Origin: an uncultured Planctomycetaceae bacterium
Lineage (GTDB): Bacteria > Planctomycetota > Planctomycetia > Pirellulales > JACPPG01
Assembly (NCBI GenBank): GCA_945957305.1
Contig: CAMFLN010000179.1
Location: forward strand, 1-6,547
Length of the DNA stretch: 6,547 nt
Reading direction: 5' to 3'
Shown here: positions 1 to 5,828 of the stretch, piece after piece
Numbering within the stretch: position 1 is the first letter of the stretch
How the letters are laid out: each line of letters opens with the position of its first letter
Made by a program: the position numbers and the translations under genes
Notes under the pieces: generated by a model
What the model was told of the DNA's origin: nothing
Database searches by the model: none
The model's input: only the letters and a program-made list of their open reading frames with translations

Positions 1-270
1 TGGAGCGCCGAAGCTCGTGCCGCGATGAATCGCCGCTTCGAGCGCGGCCACCACGGCCGGGTGCCCATGCCCGAGGATCATCGGCCCCCAAGAGCCGATA
101 TAATCGATGTAGCGGGCGCCGTCGATGTCGTAGAGATACGCTCCTTGCGCGCGTTCGAAGAAAATCGGCTCCCCGCCGACCGCGCCAAAGGCGCGGGCCG
201 GGCTGTTCACTCCCCCGGGAATCAGCTGACGAGCATGGGCGAACGCGGCACGGCTTTTTTCACGCGTCAC
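1..270 (-). CDS. hemL: Glutamate-1-semialdehyde 2,1-aminomutase, N-terminal part (cut by window edge)
   Basis: The enzyme is PLP-dependent and converts glutamate-1-semialdehyde to 5-aminolevulinate, the cytoplasmic entry into heme and other tetrapyrroles by the C5 pathway. Only the first 90 residues are present. They carry the family's signature opening: TREKSRAAF, then [13 protein letters not shown] (about residues 16-28), [20 protein letters not shown] (about 43-62) and GHGHP, ending at GTSFGAP. This runs nearly in step with Escherichia coli HemL from my memory of that sequence. The PLP-binding lysine lies beyond the left edge. The start chosen is GTG at 270, because GGGAG (279-283) sits 8 bases before it; an in-frame GTG five codons upstream is the alternative, and a TGA just before that closes the frame. 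The gene begins 66 bases after the MFS carrier and may be read through from it. Identity is secure; whether the full gene is intact cannot be seen. Confidence 0.95.
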   Translation of the reverse strand, partial: MTREKSRAAFAHARQLIPGGVNSPARAFGAVGGEPIFFERAQGAYLYDIDGARYIDYIGSWGPMILGHGHPAVVAALEAAIHRGTSFGAP

Positions 271-278
271 AAGACGAA

Positions 279-283
279 CTCCC
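279..283 (-). promoter_or_regulatory. Ribosome binding site of hemL
   Basis: GGGAG on the minus strand lies 8 bases before the GTG at 270. It is the best Shine-Dalgarno match in the window and decides the hemL start in favour of this GTG over the in-frame GTG 15 bases upstream. Confidence 0.6.
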
Positions 284-293
284 ACTCACATAG

Positions 294-327
294 AAAAACG
301 CTGCGAAGACCTGATCGTGGCTCAGCG
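294..327 (-). terminator. Possible weak terminator or leader hairpin between the MFS gene and hemL
   Basis: Read on the minus strand, CGCTG (327-323) can pair with CAGCG (303-299), and five T follow at 298-294. The stem is only 5 bp and the loop is 19 bases, so this is a marginal intrinsic terminator. A 4-bp inner stem, CTGA with TCAG, competes with it. It falls after the MFS stop codon and about 24 bases before the hemL start, so it could end the transporter transcript or act as leader structure for hemL. Chance pairing is quite possible. Confidence 0.25.
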
Positions 328-336
328 GGACCCCAT

Positions 337-1761
337 TTACTCGGGCAAAGGACGTCCCTTGGTTTCCGGCGCAAACGGAAGAATCACCAGCCCCAGCAGG
401 AAGACGGCGCACATCACGACGCCTGCGTAACGCATGGGTTCGCGTTCGTAACCGTGCGCCGCGGTGAAGACGTCACTGGTCAACTTAGCCAGCAGGAACG
501 GGCCAACGGCCGCTACGAAGCGCCCCACGTTGTAGCAAAACGAAACCCCGGTGCTGCGCAGGCGCGTGGGAAATAACTCGGGGAAATAGATCGCGTAACC
601 GCCGAACAACGCCAATTGGCAAAAGCCCATGATGGGCGTCATCCAGAACATGTCGCTCAAACGGTCTAAGTACCAAAAAAAGAAGGCGGTGCTGAGCATG
701 GCCGCCACGAACGAGATACCAAAGGAAAAGCGGCGACCGAGCCAATGCGTCACGATGCTGAACGCGTAGATGCCGAGGAACCCGCCCACGTTTTGCATGA
801 CCGAGTTGATGCCGGTCCACAAGAAGAGCTTTCCTTCGACTTCTTGCGGCGAAAGTCCTTGCTCTGCGAAATGTTTTGTGAAAACCGATCGAACCAGGTC
901 GGGGGCGAAGAAACCAATCCCCCACAGGCCCACGACACCCGAGAAGGCGAGGCACAATCCGACCACGGCGTTCTTGCGCCACCGCGCGTCGCCGAACAGT
1001 TGGCCATAGGAACCAAGCTGTTTGGCCGCAGGCCCTTCTTGCGCCAGGGCCTGCCAGCGCTCGGGCTCCTTCAAGCGGCGGCGAATCACCACTGCCAGCA
1101 GGGCCGGCACCGTGCCGACGACGAACATCAACCGCCAGGCCGTGAGCTTGGTTCCGAACACAATCCACTCCTGGAAGATGCCCGATTCTTGCATCTGGCC
1201 CAAGGCTATGTTGATTAGCGCGGCCGTGATGTTGCCGACGGCAGACAACGCTTGCAACAAGCCCAGCGCGTAAGGGCGGGCAGTATCCGGCATGACCTCG
1301 GCGACCAGAGCGACACCGACGGCAAACTCCCCTCCCACGCCCAAGCCGGTTAGAAAACGGTAAATCGCGAAATCCCAAAACCCGCGCGAGAACGCACTCA
1401 GCCCGGTGAACAGCGAATACATCAAAATCGTCAGCAGCATTGTCCGCGCACGTCCGATGCGATCCCCCAGCACGCCGAAGGCCAGCCCGCCGGTGGCCCA
1501 ACCGATCAGAAAGATCGACGTCGCGTAACCGCCGTAATCGGCGACATCTTTGGCCAGTTTCTTTTTCCTCTCGGCCGCGGCTTCGCTGGTTTCACCTTCG
1601 GGAGCGGGCGTTGCCAGCAACTCGGTCATGGCCGGTTTGCGGGCCAGGGTGAACAGTTGCTGGTCCATGGTGTCGAATAGCCATCCCAGCGCGGCGACGG
1701 TGAGCACGAACCAGTGGTAACCATTCAGCTCGCGGTACCAGGGAGTTTTTGCTGCTTGCAT
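337..1761 (-). CDS. Major facilitator superfamily transporter
   Basis: This is a 474-residue inner-membrane carrier of the 12-helix MFS fold, probably a proton-coupled symporter for a small organic solute. The MFS motif A after helix 2 is clear (GVLGDRIGRARTM, about 96-108). It is followed by RFLTGLGVGGEF (135-146) and, in the C-terminal half, YFPELFPTRLRSTG (392-405) and NVGR. The protein ends in PETKGRPLPE, as sugar-porter and aromatic-acid-porter relatives do. Helix 1 carries two acidic residues (D30, D33, in LFDTMDQQLF). A charged loop of about 30 residues (46-75) separates helices 1 and 2. The start is ATG at 1761, with a weak GAAAG 8 bases upstream. An in-frame ATG at 1833 would add 24 residues rich in Ala and Pro, and the open frame continues to 2355 inside the preceding gene; both extensions look spurious. 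The gene lies 152 bases after the Nramp-related gene. The substrate cannot be read from the sequence. Confidence 0.9.
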   Translation of the reverse strand: MQAAKTPWYRELNGYHWFVLTVAALGWLFDTMDQQLFTLARKPAMTELLATPAPEGETSEAAAERKKKLAKDVADYGGYATSIFLIGWATGGLAFGVLGDRIGRARTMLLTILMYSLFTGLSAFSRGFWDFAIYRFLTGLGVGGEFAVGVALVAEVMPDTARPYALGLLQALSAVGNITAALINIALGQMQESGIFQEWIVFGTKLTAWRLMFVVGTVPALLAVVIRRRLKEPERWQALAQEGPAAKQLGSYGQLFGDARWRKNAVVGLCLAFSGVVGLWGIGFFAPDLVRSVFTKHFAEQGLSPQEVEGKLFLWTGINSVMQNVGGFLGIYAFSIVTHWLGRRFSFGISFVAAMLSTAFFFWYLDRLSDMFWMTPIMGFCQLALFGGYAIYFPELFPTRLRSTGVSFCYNVGRFVAAVGPFLLAKLTSDVFTAAHGYEREPMRYAGVVMCAVFLLGLVILPFAPETKGRPLPE

Positions 1762-1878
1762 GTAAATACTTTCGAATACGTGCCAGGCGGGAACTTTGAG
1801 CGGAGGAGCGGCTTGCGCGGCAGGTCTCGCCATGCGGCGAAATCGCTCCGCGCTTCGAGTCGCCAGAATACCAGCGCA

Positions 1879-1890
1879 GCCACCGGTGGC
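1879..1890. repeat. 12-bp perfect palindrome between the two transporter genes
   Basis: GCCACCGGTGGC reads the same on both strands. It sits about 120 bases before the MFS start and 24 bases after the stop of the Nramp-related gene. It could be a dimeric protein-binding site or just a G+C-rich chance palindrome. As RNA it would form only a 4-bp stem with a CCGG loop and no T run follows, so it is not a terminator. Nothing else recognisable was seen in 1762-1913. Confidence 0.3.
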
Positions 1891-1913
1891 AACCGAAGCC
1901 CGGCCGAGGAGGG

Positions 1914-3569
1914 TTATTGGATCACGCCGGCTGCCTTCAGCGCTTGAATCACGGCTAGGAGGATGAAGAAACTGCCCGACATCACCAGCGAAATCCGCAG
2001 GAACCAGTTGGGCCGTAGCGGTTTGGGCAGCAATGTGCAATTGACCACCAGTACGTGGAAGCAACTGAATCCCAGGGCAAAGTTCAGGATGTTGCTGGCC
2101 ACGATGAGCAACTGCACCGGCTTGCCGAAATAGAGCATCGTCATGCCGAACAACGAATAGCCCGAGAGCACGTAAAAGTAGAGGTTGCGAATGCGGCGCG
2201 TTTCCCATTTGCGCAGCCGGGCACTCGAAGTCCAGAAAACGTCCACCCAGCGGCGCACGATGCCATCGACGGTCGACGCCATCGACGGGGCCAGCACGAG
2301 GAAGCCGCAAAACAGCGTCATGTACCAAAAGGCATTGCCGACCGACGGTCCCCAACTGGAACTCGAGACATGATCACGCACACCGTCGGCGGTCATACCG
2401 GCCGCGGCCCATTCGTCGGCCTTAGTCCCGCGCGCGAGAAACTGGATCGACAACATGCTCGGCAGCGCCAGCCCGATGAAGCAGGCCGGCATCCACACCG
2501 CCAATTGATCGCGCATCAGATGCCGATACCAACGATGCCAGCGCGAAAGGGATTCGGAATTGACATCGAACACCATGCCGACGTGCGACAGCGCGATATT
2601 CTGTCCGCCAATCACGCTGGGGATGGCGCCCACGTGATAGCCCATGCCCCAACCTTGATCGCGGGTGTAATTGCTCAGCGGCGTGTTAGAAAGTCCCCCC
2701 TGTCCGGCAATCGCGGCAAAGGCGGCCAGTAGCCCGATCGTGGTTAGATCGATGGCGGGAAAGCCGTCGCCACGCAAGATCGACGAGAAGATATTGTCCA
2801 CAGCATCGGCGCCCTGGCCATGTACGGGCACAGTGCCGAAGCGCAGGAACCCCCAGCCGATTTCGCGCCACGTCGAGGCCGTGGAGAAAAACAGCGCCAA
2901 GAAAGCCAGAAAGCCAAAAACGGCAACGATCTTGAACGTCATGACCGCTTTCAAGGCGTTATAAATCTTGCCGCCGAAGATCAAAGGCAGCAGCGAAAGC
3001 AGGAACACTACGTAGGCCAGACCCTGGATCAAGGTGGCCTGGGTCAGATCGTACGTCGAGCCAAGCATGTTCAACGTGATCCAATGTTCCTTAGCGACCG
3101 GAATCTTGCCCAAGATGAGCGCCGCCAACGGCACCGCGGCATTGGCAGCCAGGTAGGGAAAGACCGAACCGAAATCGAGAATCAAATACGCCGTGAGCCA
3201 GAAGCGCGGGCCGGGCAGCGTGCGAAACTTGCCTGTGAAAATCGGTTCGCCGGTGTAGAGCGTGTAGCGGCTAATTTCCAGGTTGTAGACGACCTGGCCG
3301 AGGATGCTGAGCGTCGCCAGCCACATCAGCGCTCCGCCGTAGCGCGCGGTGACGGCGGGGCCCATGAGCCATTCGCCGCCCCCTATCGCGGCTCCCCCCA
3401 TCAACAAACCCGGGCCGAGCATGGCGAACCAGTTTCGCAATGTGAAATGCGGCGCGTCGACCAACGGCCCCAGATCCCATCGTGGCATTTCGTGCGAACC
3501 CGGCCAGGGAGCCTGCGACGACTCGGCCTGGGGGGGCTGCAACACGGGAGTGGTCAATGTATCCGCCAT
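1914..3569 (-). CDS. Nramp-related multi-pass membrane transporter lacking the canonical metal-binding motifs
   Basis: This 551-residue integral membrane protein resembles the Nramp (MntH) divalent-metal carriers but is over 100 residues longer than typical bacterial MntH. A roughly 45-residue Pro-rich cytoplasmic-looking N-terminus leads to helix 1, whose GPGLLMGG (52-59) matches the start of Nramp helix 1. Canonical DPGN is here GGGE (63-66, followed by W67). Where helix 6 should carry MPH, the protein has AIAGQGGLSN (286-295) followed by YTRDQGWGMG (301-310). Many hydrophobic segments follow to the C-terminus, consistent with an 11-12 helix LeuT-like fold. The start is ATG at 3569, with GAGG (3576-3579) 6 bases upstream. 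It is the first gene after a 279-base non-coding stretch and precedes the MFS carrier on the same strand. Family placement rests on the helix 1 match, length and topology. Manganese or iron transport should not be assumed, because the ligand residues are absent; the substrate is unknown. Confidence 0.8.
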   Translation of the reverse strand: MADTLTTPVLQPPQAESSQAPWPGSHEMPRWDLGPLVDAPHFTLRNWFAMLGPGLLMGGAAIGGGEWLMGPAVTARYGGALMWLATLSILGQVVYNLEISRYTLYTGEPIFTGKFRTLPGPRFWLTAYLILDFGSVFPYLAANAAVPLAALILGKIPVAKEHWITLNMLGSTYDLTQATLIQGLAYVVFLLSLLPLIFGGKIYNALKAVMTFKIVAVFGFLAFLALFFSTASTWREIGWGFLRFGTVPVHGQGADAVDNIFSSILRGDGFPAIDLTTIGLLAAFAAIAGQGGLSNTPLSNYTRDQGWGMGYHVGAIPSVIGGQNIALSHVGMVFDVNSESLSRWHRWYRHLMRDQLAVWMPACFIGLALPSMLSIQFLARGTKADEWAAAGMTADGVRDHVSSSSWGPSVGNAFWYMTLFCGFLVLAPSMASTVDGIVRRWVDVFWTSSARLRKWETRRIRNLYFYVLSGYSLFGMTMLYFGKPVQLLIVASNILNFALGFSCFHVLVVNCTLLPKPLRPNWFLRISLVMSGSFFILLAVIQALKAAGVIQ

Positions 3570-3592
3570 CGACGGCCTCGGAAGGATTCCAC

Positions 3593-3604
3593 GCGCTTGC
3601 GCGC
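3593..3604 (-). other. Small GCAA-tetraloop hairpin in the leader of the Nramp-related gene
   Basis: On the minus strand GCGC, GCAA, GCGC forms a 4-bp G+C stem capped by a GNRA-class tetraloop, ending 23 bases before the ATG at 3569. Such caps are stable in RNA, but so short an element may be accidental in G+C-rich DNA. It does not cover the GAGG ribosome binding site. Confidence 0.25.
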
Positions 3605-3612
3605 TATCATTT

Positions 3613-3644
3613 CCAGGTGGGTCATGCGGGCTGGCTTCACCTGG
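3613..3644 (-). repeat. 7-bp inverted repeat upstream of the Nramp-related gene
   Basis: CCAGGTG (3644-3638 read on the minus strand appears as CCAGGTG; its partner CACCTGG is 3619-3613) forms a perfect 7-bp inverted repeat with an 18-base spacer, 44-75 bases before the start codon. It could be an operator for a dimeric regulator or a leader stem. No T run follows on either strand, so a terminator is unlikely. Confidence 0.3.
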
Positions 3645-3698
3645 CCAACTCCGCGCGGTCTGTGCGCGCCCGGGCTACGATGATCGCAGCAATTTACC

Positions 3699-3704
3699 CG
3701 TCAA
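3699..3704 (-). promoter_or_regulatory. Possible -35 box upstream of the Nramp-related gene
   Basis: TTGACG on the minus strand matches five of six bases of the sigma-70 -35 consensus and lies about 130 bases before the ATG at 3569. About 17 bases downstream there is only ATCGTA or GATCAT, a poor -10 box, so the promoter call is tentative. A promoter is expected somewhere in 3570-3848 because this is the longest non-coding gap in the window. Confidence 0.2.
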
Positions 3705-3706
3705 GC

Positions 3707-3730
3707 AAGCTTTTGGACCGAAAGCTTTTG
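3707..3730. repeat. 9-bp direct repeat with 15-bp period
   Basis: AAGCTTTTG occurs at 3707-3715 and again at 3722-3730, separated by 6 bases. The second copy overlaps the 8-bp palindrome AAAGCTTT (3721-3728). A further inverted repeat, CCGAAA (3718-3723) with TTTCGG (3734-3739), overlaps it. The cluster is more A+T-rich than its surroundings and sits just upstream of the candidate TTGACG, a location where an activator or repressor could bind. No known binding-site consensus was recognised. Confidence 0.4.
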
Positions 3731-3791
3731 ACATTTCGGCGGGCTGGCTCGCGAACCATGATTGGCGGCGAGTGGCCATCGGGATGCCAAA

Positions 3792-3809
3792 GGGCGCACT
3801 TGTGCTCCC
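3792..3809 (-). terminator. Possible imperfect terminator hairpin after the cupin gene
   Basis: On the minus strand GGGAGCAC and GTGCGCCC can pair over 8 positions with one A-G mismatch around a very short AA turn, followed by only three T. It begins about 40 bases after the cupin stop codon, where a terminator would be expected. The tight turn (which would open to a 4-base loop) and short T run make it weak. Confidence 0.25.
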
Positions 3810-3848
3810 GTGGAGCGTCTCGTCACGCCGGCCGAGTCTTCCCAATCG

Positions 3849-4268
3849 TTACGGATGCGGCGGCGAGGTCGTGATCAGGACATCGAGACTTTCGTCGCCG
3901 GTGTTTTCAATGCCGTGCTCGCACCACGGCGGCAGATGAATGAACATACCGGCTTCGACTTCGACGGGACGACCCGCGAGCATCATCACACCACGACCGC
4001 GCAGGATGTAGTAGCTTTCCTCACTTTCGTGGCTGCCCGGTTTGAGCAGCACATGAGGCGGGATGAAAAACACGACTTGGCCGAAATTCTGCGCAGGCGC
4101 GCTGGGATTCGACGGATGAACGACACGCACGCCAATCCCTTCACAGCCCGGATATTTTACCGGGCAGCCGTCTTTCACCGTGACGATGTTGGGCTGCACG
4201 GGAGTGTCAGGTTTGGGAATGCGCCCGGTGCTGGGCGGATAGCCTTGATAGAGCTTGATTTCAGCCAT
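3849..4268 (-). CDS. Small single-domain cupin protein
   Basis: This 139-residue protein is soluble by appearance and built around one conserved cupin beta-barrel (Cupin_2 type). The first 65 residues are a less conserved extension (KLYQGYPPSTGRIPKPD and following). Motif 1 reads PGSHESEESYYILRG (77-91) and fits G-x-H80-x3-E84-x6-G91, so the first of the usual two His is Gly78. If a gap is allowed, it is instead the second His that is replaced, by Ser82. Motif 2 reads EAGMFIHLPPWCEHGIEN (105-122), with H118 and N122. A mononuclear metal site would thus have H80, E84 and H118 but lacks a fourth ligand. The start is ATG at 4268; no clear Shine-Dalgarno precedes it, which fits translation in an operon with the SDR gene ending 37 bases upstream. 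Function could be isomerase, dioxygenase, sugar epimerase-like or ligand sensor; the substrate is unknown. Confidence 0.85.
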   Translation of the reverse strand: MAEIKLYQGYPPSTGRIPKPDTPVQPNIVTVKDGCPVKYPGCEGIGVRVVHPSNPSAPAQNFGQVVFFIPPHVLLKPGSHESEESYYILRGRGVMMLAGRPVEVEAGMFIHLPPWCEHGIENTGDESLDVLITTSPPHP

Positions 4269-4305
4269 GAATACTTTTACTGGAGAAAGGTTCTCGGCCC
4301 TGGAG

Positions 4306-5100
4306 TCACCATTCGCGATGGTAGCCGGCCGTCCAGCCGCCGTCGACGGTTAGGATGGCACCATTGACGTAGCTTGCTTCGGGCGCGACCAGGAACAAAA
4401 CCGCGTGAGCGACCTCTGCGGGCGTACCGGGGCGCCCGACGGGAATATGCGCGATCAGGCTGGCCGCTTTTTCGGAATACGAGCCATCTGCTCCATAGAA
4501 CAAGGCGCGGGTTCCCTGCGTCAGCACCGAACCGGGCGCGATGCAATTGACCAGGATGCCGCGCGGCGCGAGTTCCAAGGCCATGGAGCGCGTGAGATTA
4601 ACCACGCCGGCCTTGGCTGCGACGAAGGCACTCTGCAGTCGCAGAGGAACGAGCCCAGCGACCGACGCGATGTTCACGATCCGACCGCCCCCCGCTGCGA
4701 GAATTCGTGGAATCACGGCCTGCGATACGACGAACACGCCCGTCAAATCGACGCGCAGGATGCGTTCCCAATCATCGCTGCTGTATTCGTGAATCGGCAC
4801 CCGGTCCTTGACCGTATTGATGCCGGCATTGTTGATCAGAATGTCGACGCGACCGAACCGGTCGACAATCTGCGCGACGGTCGCGGACATCGCCACCGCA
4901 TCCGCGACATCGGCCGCGTACATGGCCACCTGTTTACCTGCCGCCGTGAGCTCGGCGACCGTGGCCTGCGCCGCCGCGACCGCCAGGTCGACGATCGCGA
5001 CTTTCGCGCCGTTATTGGTCAGGTGCTCGACGATGGCGCGACCGATTCCCTGTGCTCCGCCTGTCACGATGGCCACTTGGCCGGTGAGATCAACTTGCAT
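4306..5100 (-). CDS. Short-chain dehydrogenase/reductase family protein with catalytic Tyr replaced by Phe
   Basis: This 264-residue classical SDR resembles FabG and sugar/polyol dehydrogenases. It has the Rossmann cofactor motif TGGAQGIG (13-20), an acidic D38 after strand 2 that favours NAD(H), the D64 adenine contact in AADVAD, NNAG (90-93), the catalytic-region Ser S146 in NIAS, and the C-terminal VDGGWTAGY (252-260). The active-site YxxxK reads F159-VAA-K163 (codon TTC at 4626-4624), so the catalytic Tyr is missing. The tetrad Asn is D118 (RVDLTGVF), a commoner variation. Fold and NAD binding therefore look intact, while ordinary oxidoreductase activity is doubtful. The start is ATG at 5100; a GTG at 5154 would add 18 residues unlike an SDR N-terminus and lies inside the hairpin at 5118-5176. 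It follows aroH and is followed after 37 bases by the cupin gene, probably in one transcript. Substrate unknown; the gene otherwise shows no decay. Confidence 0.9.
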   Translation of the reverse strand: MQVDLTGQVAIVTGGAQGIGRAIVEHLTNNGAKVAIVDLAVAAAQATVAELTAAGKQVAMYAADVADAVAMSATVAQIVDRFGRVDILINNAGINTVKDRVPIHEYSSDDWERILRVDLTGVFVVSQAVIPRILAAGGGRIVNIASVAGLVPLRLQSAFVAAKAGVVNLTRSMALELAPRGILVNCIAPGSVLTQGTRALFYGADGSYSEKAASLIAHIPVGRPGTPAEVAHAVLFLVAPEASYVNGAILTVDGGWTAGYHREW

Positions 5101-5117
5101 GTTCTGCGAAGCCTGAG

Positions 5118-5176
5118 AAAAAAGCGTGCTGGCGCGATTGCTCGTGATAAACACTGTTCGTCAAACAGCAGCACGC
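5118..5176 (-). terminator. Terminator- or attenuator-like hairpin between aroH and the SDR gene
   Basis: Read on the minus strand, GCGTGCTG (5176-5169) pairs perfectly with CAGCACGC (5131-5124), and six T follow directly (5123-5118). The 37-base loop holds a second small hairpin, CTGTT with AACAG (5168-5164 with 5158-5154), stacked next to the main stem. An 8-bp G+C-rich stem abutting T6 is the best intrinsic-terminator candidate here. It starts 5 bases after the aroH stop and ends 17 bases before the SDR ATG. It would end the aroH message or, because it abuts the SDR start, act as an attenuator. The long loop lowers confidence. Confidence 0.5.
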
Positions 5177-5180
5177 CGGA

Positions 5181-5663
5181 TCAAGTTGTGCCGGACTGCT
5201 TTTCCTGCCGGTGCCGGGCCTGAACGGCCAGCTCTTCGTCGATCCAGTTCTCCAACTCGTCCCAATCGACAGGTGGCAGGCGCGACAAATCGGGGCGCAG
5301 CACACTGGCCCCTTTGACATAGACGTGGACGATCTCGCTCGAGGCTTTGGTAGTGTTCCAATGCAACATCACGCGGATGCACTTGCGCAGGGAACCCGGG
5401 ACATCCAACTCGTGCGTGCAGAGGAGAGCCACGTCGAGCCATCCTAATTGCCGCGCGGCCAATGCGGGGAATTCCGCGTTCAGATCCACGGTGGTGGTGA
5501 AGATCGCGCTCGCTACATCCTGCGGCTCGATGCCGTTCTGCCGAATCATCAAGGCCAGCAATTGTCGCGTGGCCTGAAGGATTTCCTCACGTGTATTGCC
5601 GTCGGCCGTGGTGGCGCCGCGGACGCCGCGACAACGAACAGATTCAGAGGACGAGGCACTCAT
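5181..5663 (-). CDS. aroH: Chorismate mutase, monofunctional AroH type, with C-terminal extension
   Basis: The enzyme rearranges chorismate to prephenate, the branch point to phenylalanine and tyrosine, in the cytoplasm. The 160-residue protein matches the trimeric Bacillus subtilis AroH fold (127 residues) along its core, from RGVRGATT to VLRPDLS. Compared from memory with the B. subtilis active site, all key positions are kept: R15 (Bs R7), F65 (F57), R71 (R63), C82 (C75), E85 (E78), R97 (R90), Y115 (Y108) and R123 (R116). A one-residue gap occurs at LGW. The last 33 residues or so are extra, acidic at first ([15 protein letters not shown], a likely helix) and then basic and polar. The ATG at 5663 is the only reasonable start; residues 1-8 are Ser-rich and no Shine-Dalgarno is visible. 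The gene lies 165 bases after the Fis-type regulator. It should be active; the tail's role is unknown. Confidence 0.95.
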   Translation of the reverse strand: MSASSSESVRCRGVRGATTADGNTREEILQATRQLLALMIRQNGIEPQDVASAIFTTTVDLNAEFPALAARQLGWLDVALLCTHELDVPGSLRKCIRVMLHWNTTKASSEIVHVYVKGASVLRPDLSRLPPVDWDELENWIDEELAVQARHRQEKQSGTT

Positions 5664-5723
5664 AGCGCGTTTCGGCGACAGACACGGTAATAGGAAAAAG
5701 GTAAGCAGTAATTTGACGCTTGA

Positions 5724-5743
5724 GCGTAGCAGATCGGCTACGC
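5724..5743. promoter_or_regulatory. Perfect 7-bp inverted repeat upstream of aroH, candidate operator
   Basis: GCGTAGC and GCTACGC are perfect inverted halves around a 6-base centre (AGATCG), 60-80 bases before the aroH start. Half-sites centred 13 bases apart suit a dimeric helix-turn-helix protein, and the gene just upstream encodes a Fis-type DNA-binding domain, so autoregulation or aroH control is conceivable. As RNA it is a stable hairpin, but no T run follows within 20 bases on the minus strand, which argues against a terminator for the regulator gene. Confidence 0.4.
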
Positions 5744-5757
5744 CGAAGCCATTGGCC

Positions 5758-5772
5758 CGATCTCGCGGATCG
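5758..5772. repeat. 5-bp inverted repeat downstream of the regulator gene
   Basis: CGATC and GATCG flank TCGCG. It is short and without a T run. It is noted because it lies 15 bases from the stronger repeat at 5724-5743, in the same gap between the regulator and aroH; it may be chance. Confidence 0.2.
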
Positions 5773-5828
5773 CTCCATCGCTCGTCTCGGGACCGCCGGG
5801 CGAGGACGCCGGATGTTGCAGCCAGTCA

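Noticed and set aside
485..1501. 338-residue minus-strand open frame inside the MFS gene
   Set aside because: It is out of frame with the MFS protein, very rich in Arg, Ala and Gly, and has no recognisable domain; it is a G+C-rich shadow.
1762..2355. In-frame upstream extension of the MFS reading frame (to 672 residues)
   Set aside because: It overlaps the well-supported Nramp-related gene on the same strand in another frame, reads as Arg/Pro/His-rich shadow sequence, and MFS homology begins just after ATG 1761.
2055..2732. Plus-strand open frame of 225 residues opposite the Nramp-related gene
   Set aside because: Composition is His/Arg/Gln-rich with no domain, and it lies wholly antisense to a clear membrane-protein gene.
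3570..3848. Metal-responsive riboswitch (yybP-ykoY or similar) before the Nramp-related gene
   Set aside because: I looked for conserved riboswitch core motifs in the minus-strand leader and recognised none; only short generic hairpins are present.
2820..3939. Plus-strand open frames (287, 196 and 130 residues) crossing the non-coding gap 3570-3848
   Set aside because: They are mostly antisense to the Nramp-related and cupin genes, show no family resemblance, and their composition is that of shadow frames. I found no separate gene in the gap.
5101..5154. GTG at 5154 as the SDR start
   Set aside because: The 18 added residues do not resemble an SDR N-terminus, and the GTG sits within the terminator-like hairpin; the ATG at 5100 gives the typical MQVDLTGQVAIVTGG opening.
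4405..5223. Plus-strand 272-residue open frame opposite the SDR
   Set aside because: It is the antisense shadow of a clear SDR gene, full of Arg, Asp and His, with no domain.
5664..5828. Sigma-70 promoter directly before aroH
   Set aside because: TATTAC resembles a -10 box, but no acceptable -35 lies at the right spacing, so the call was not made.
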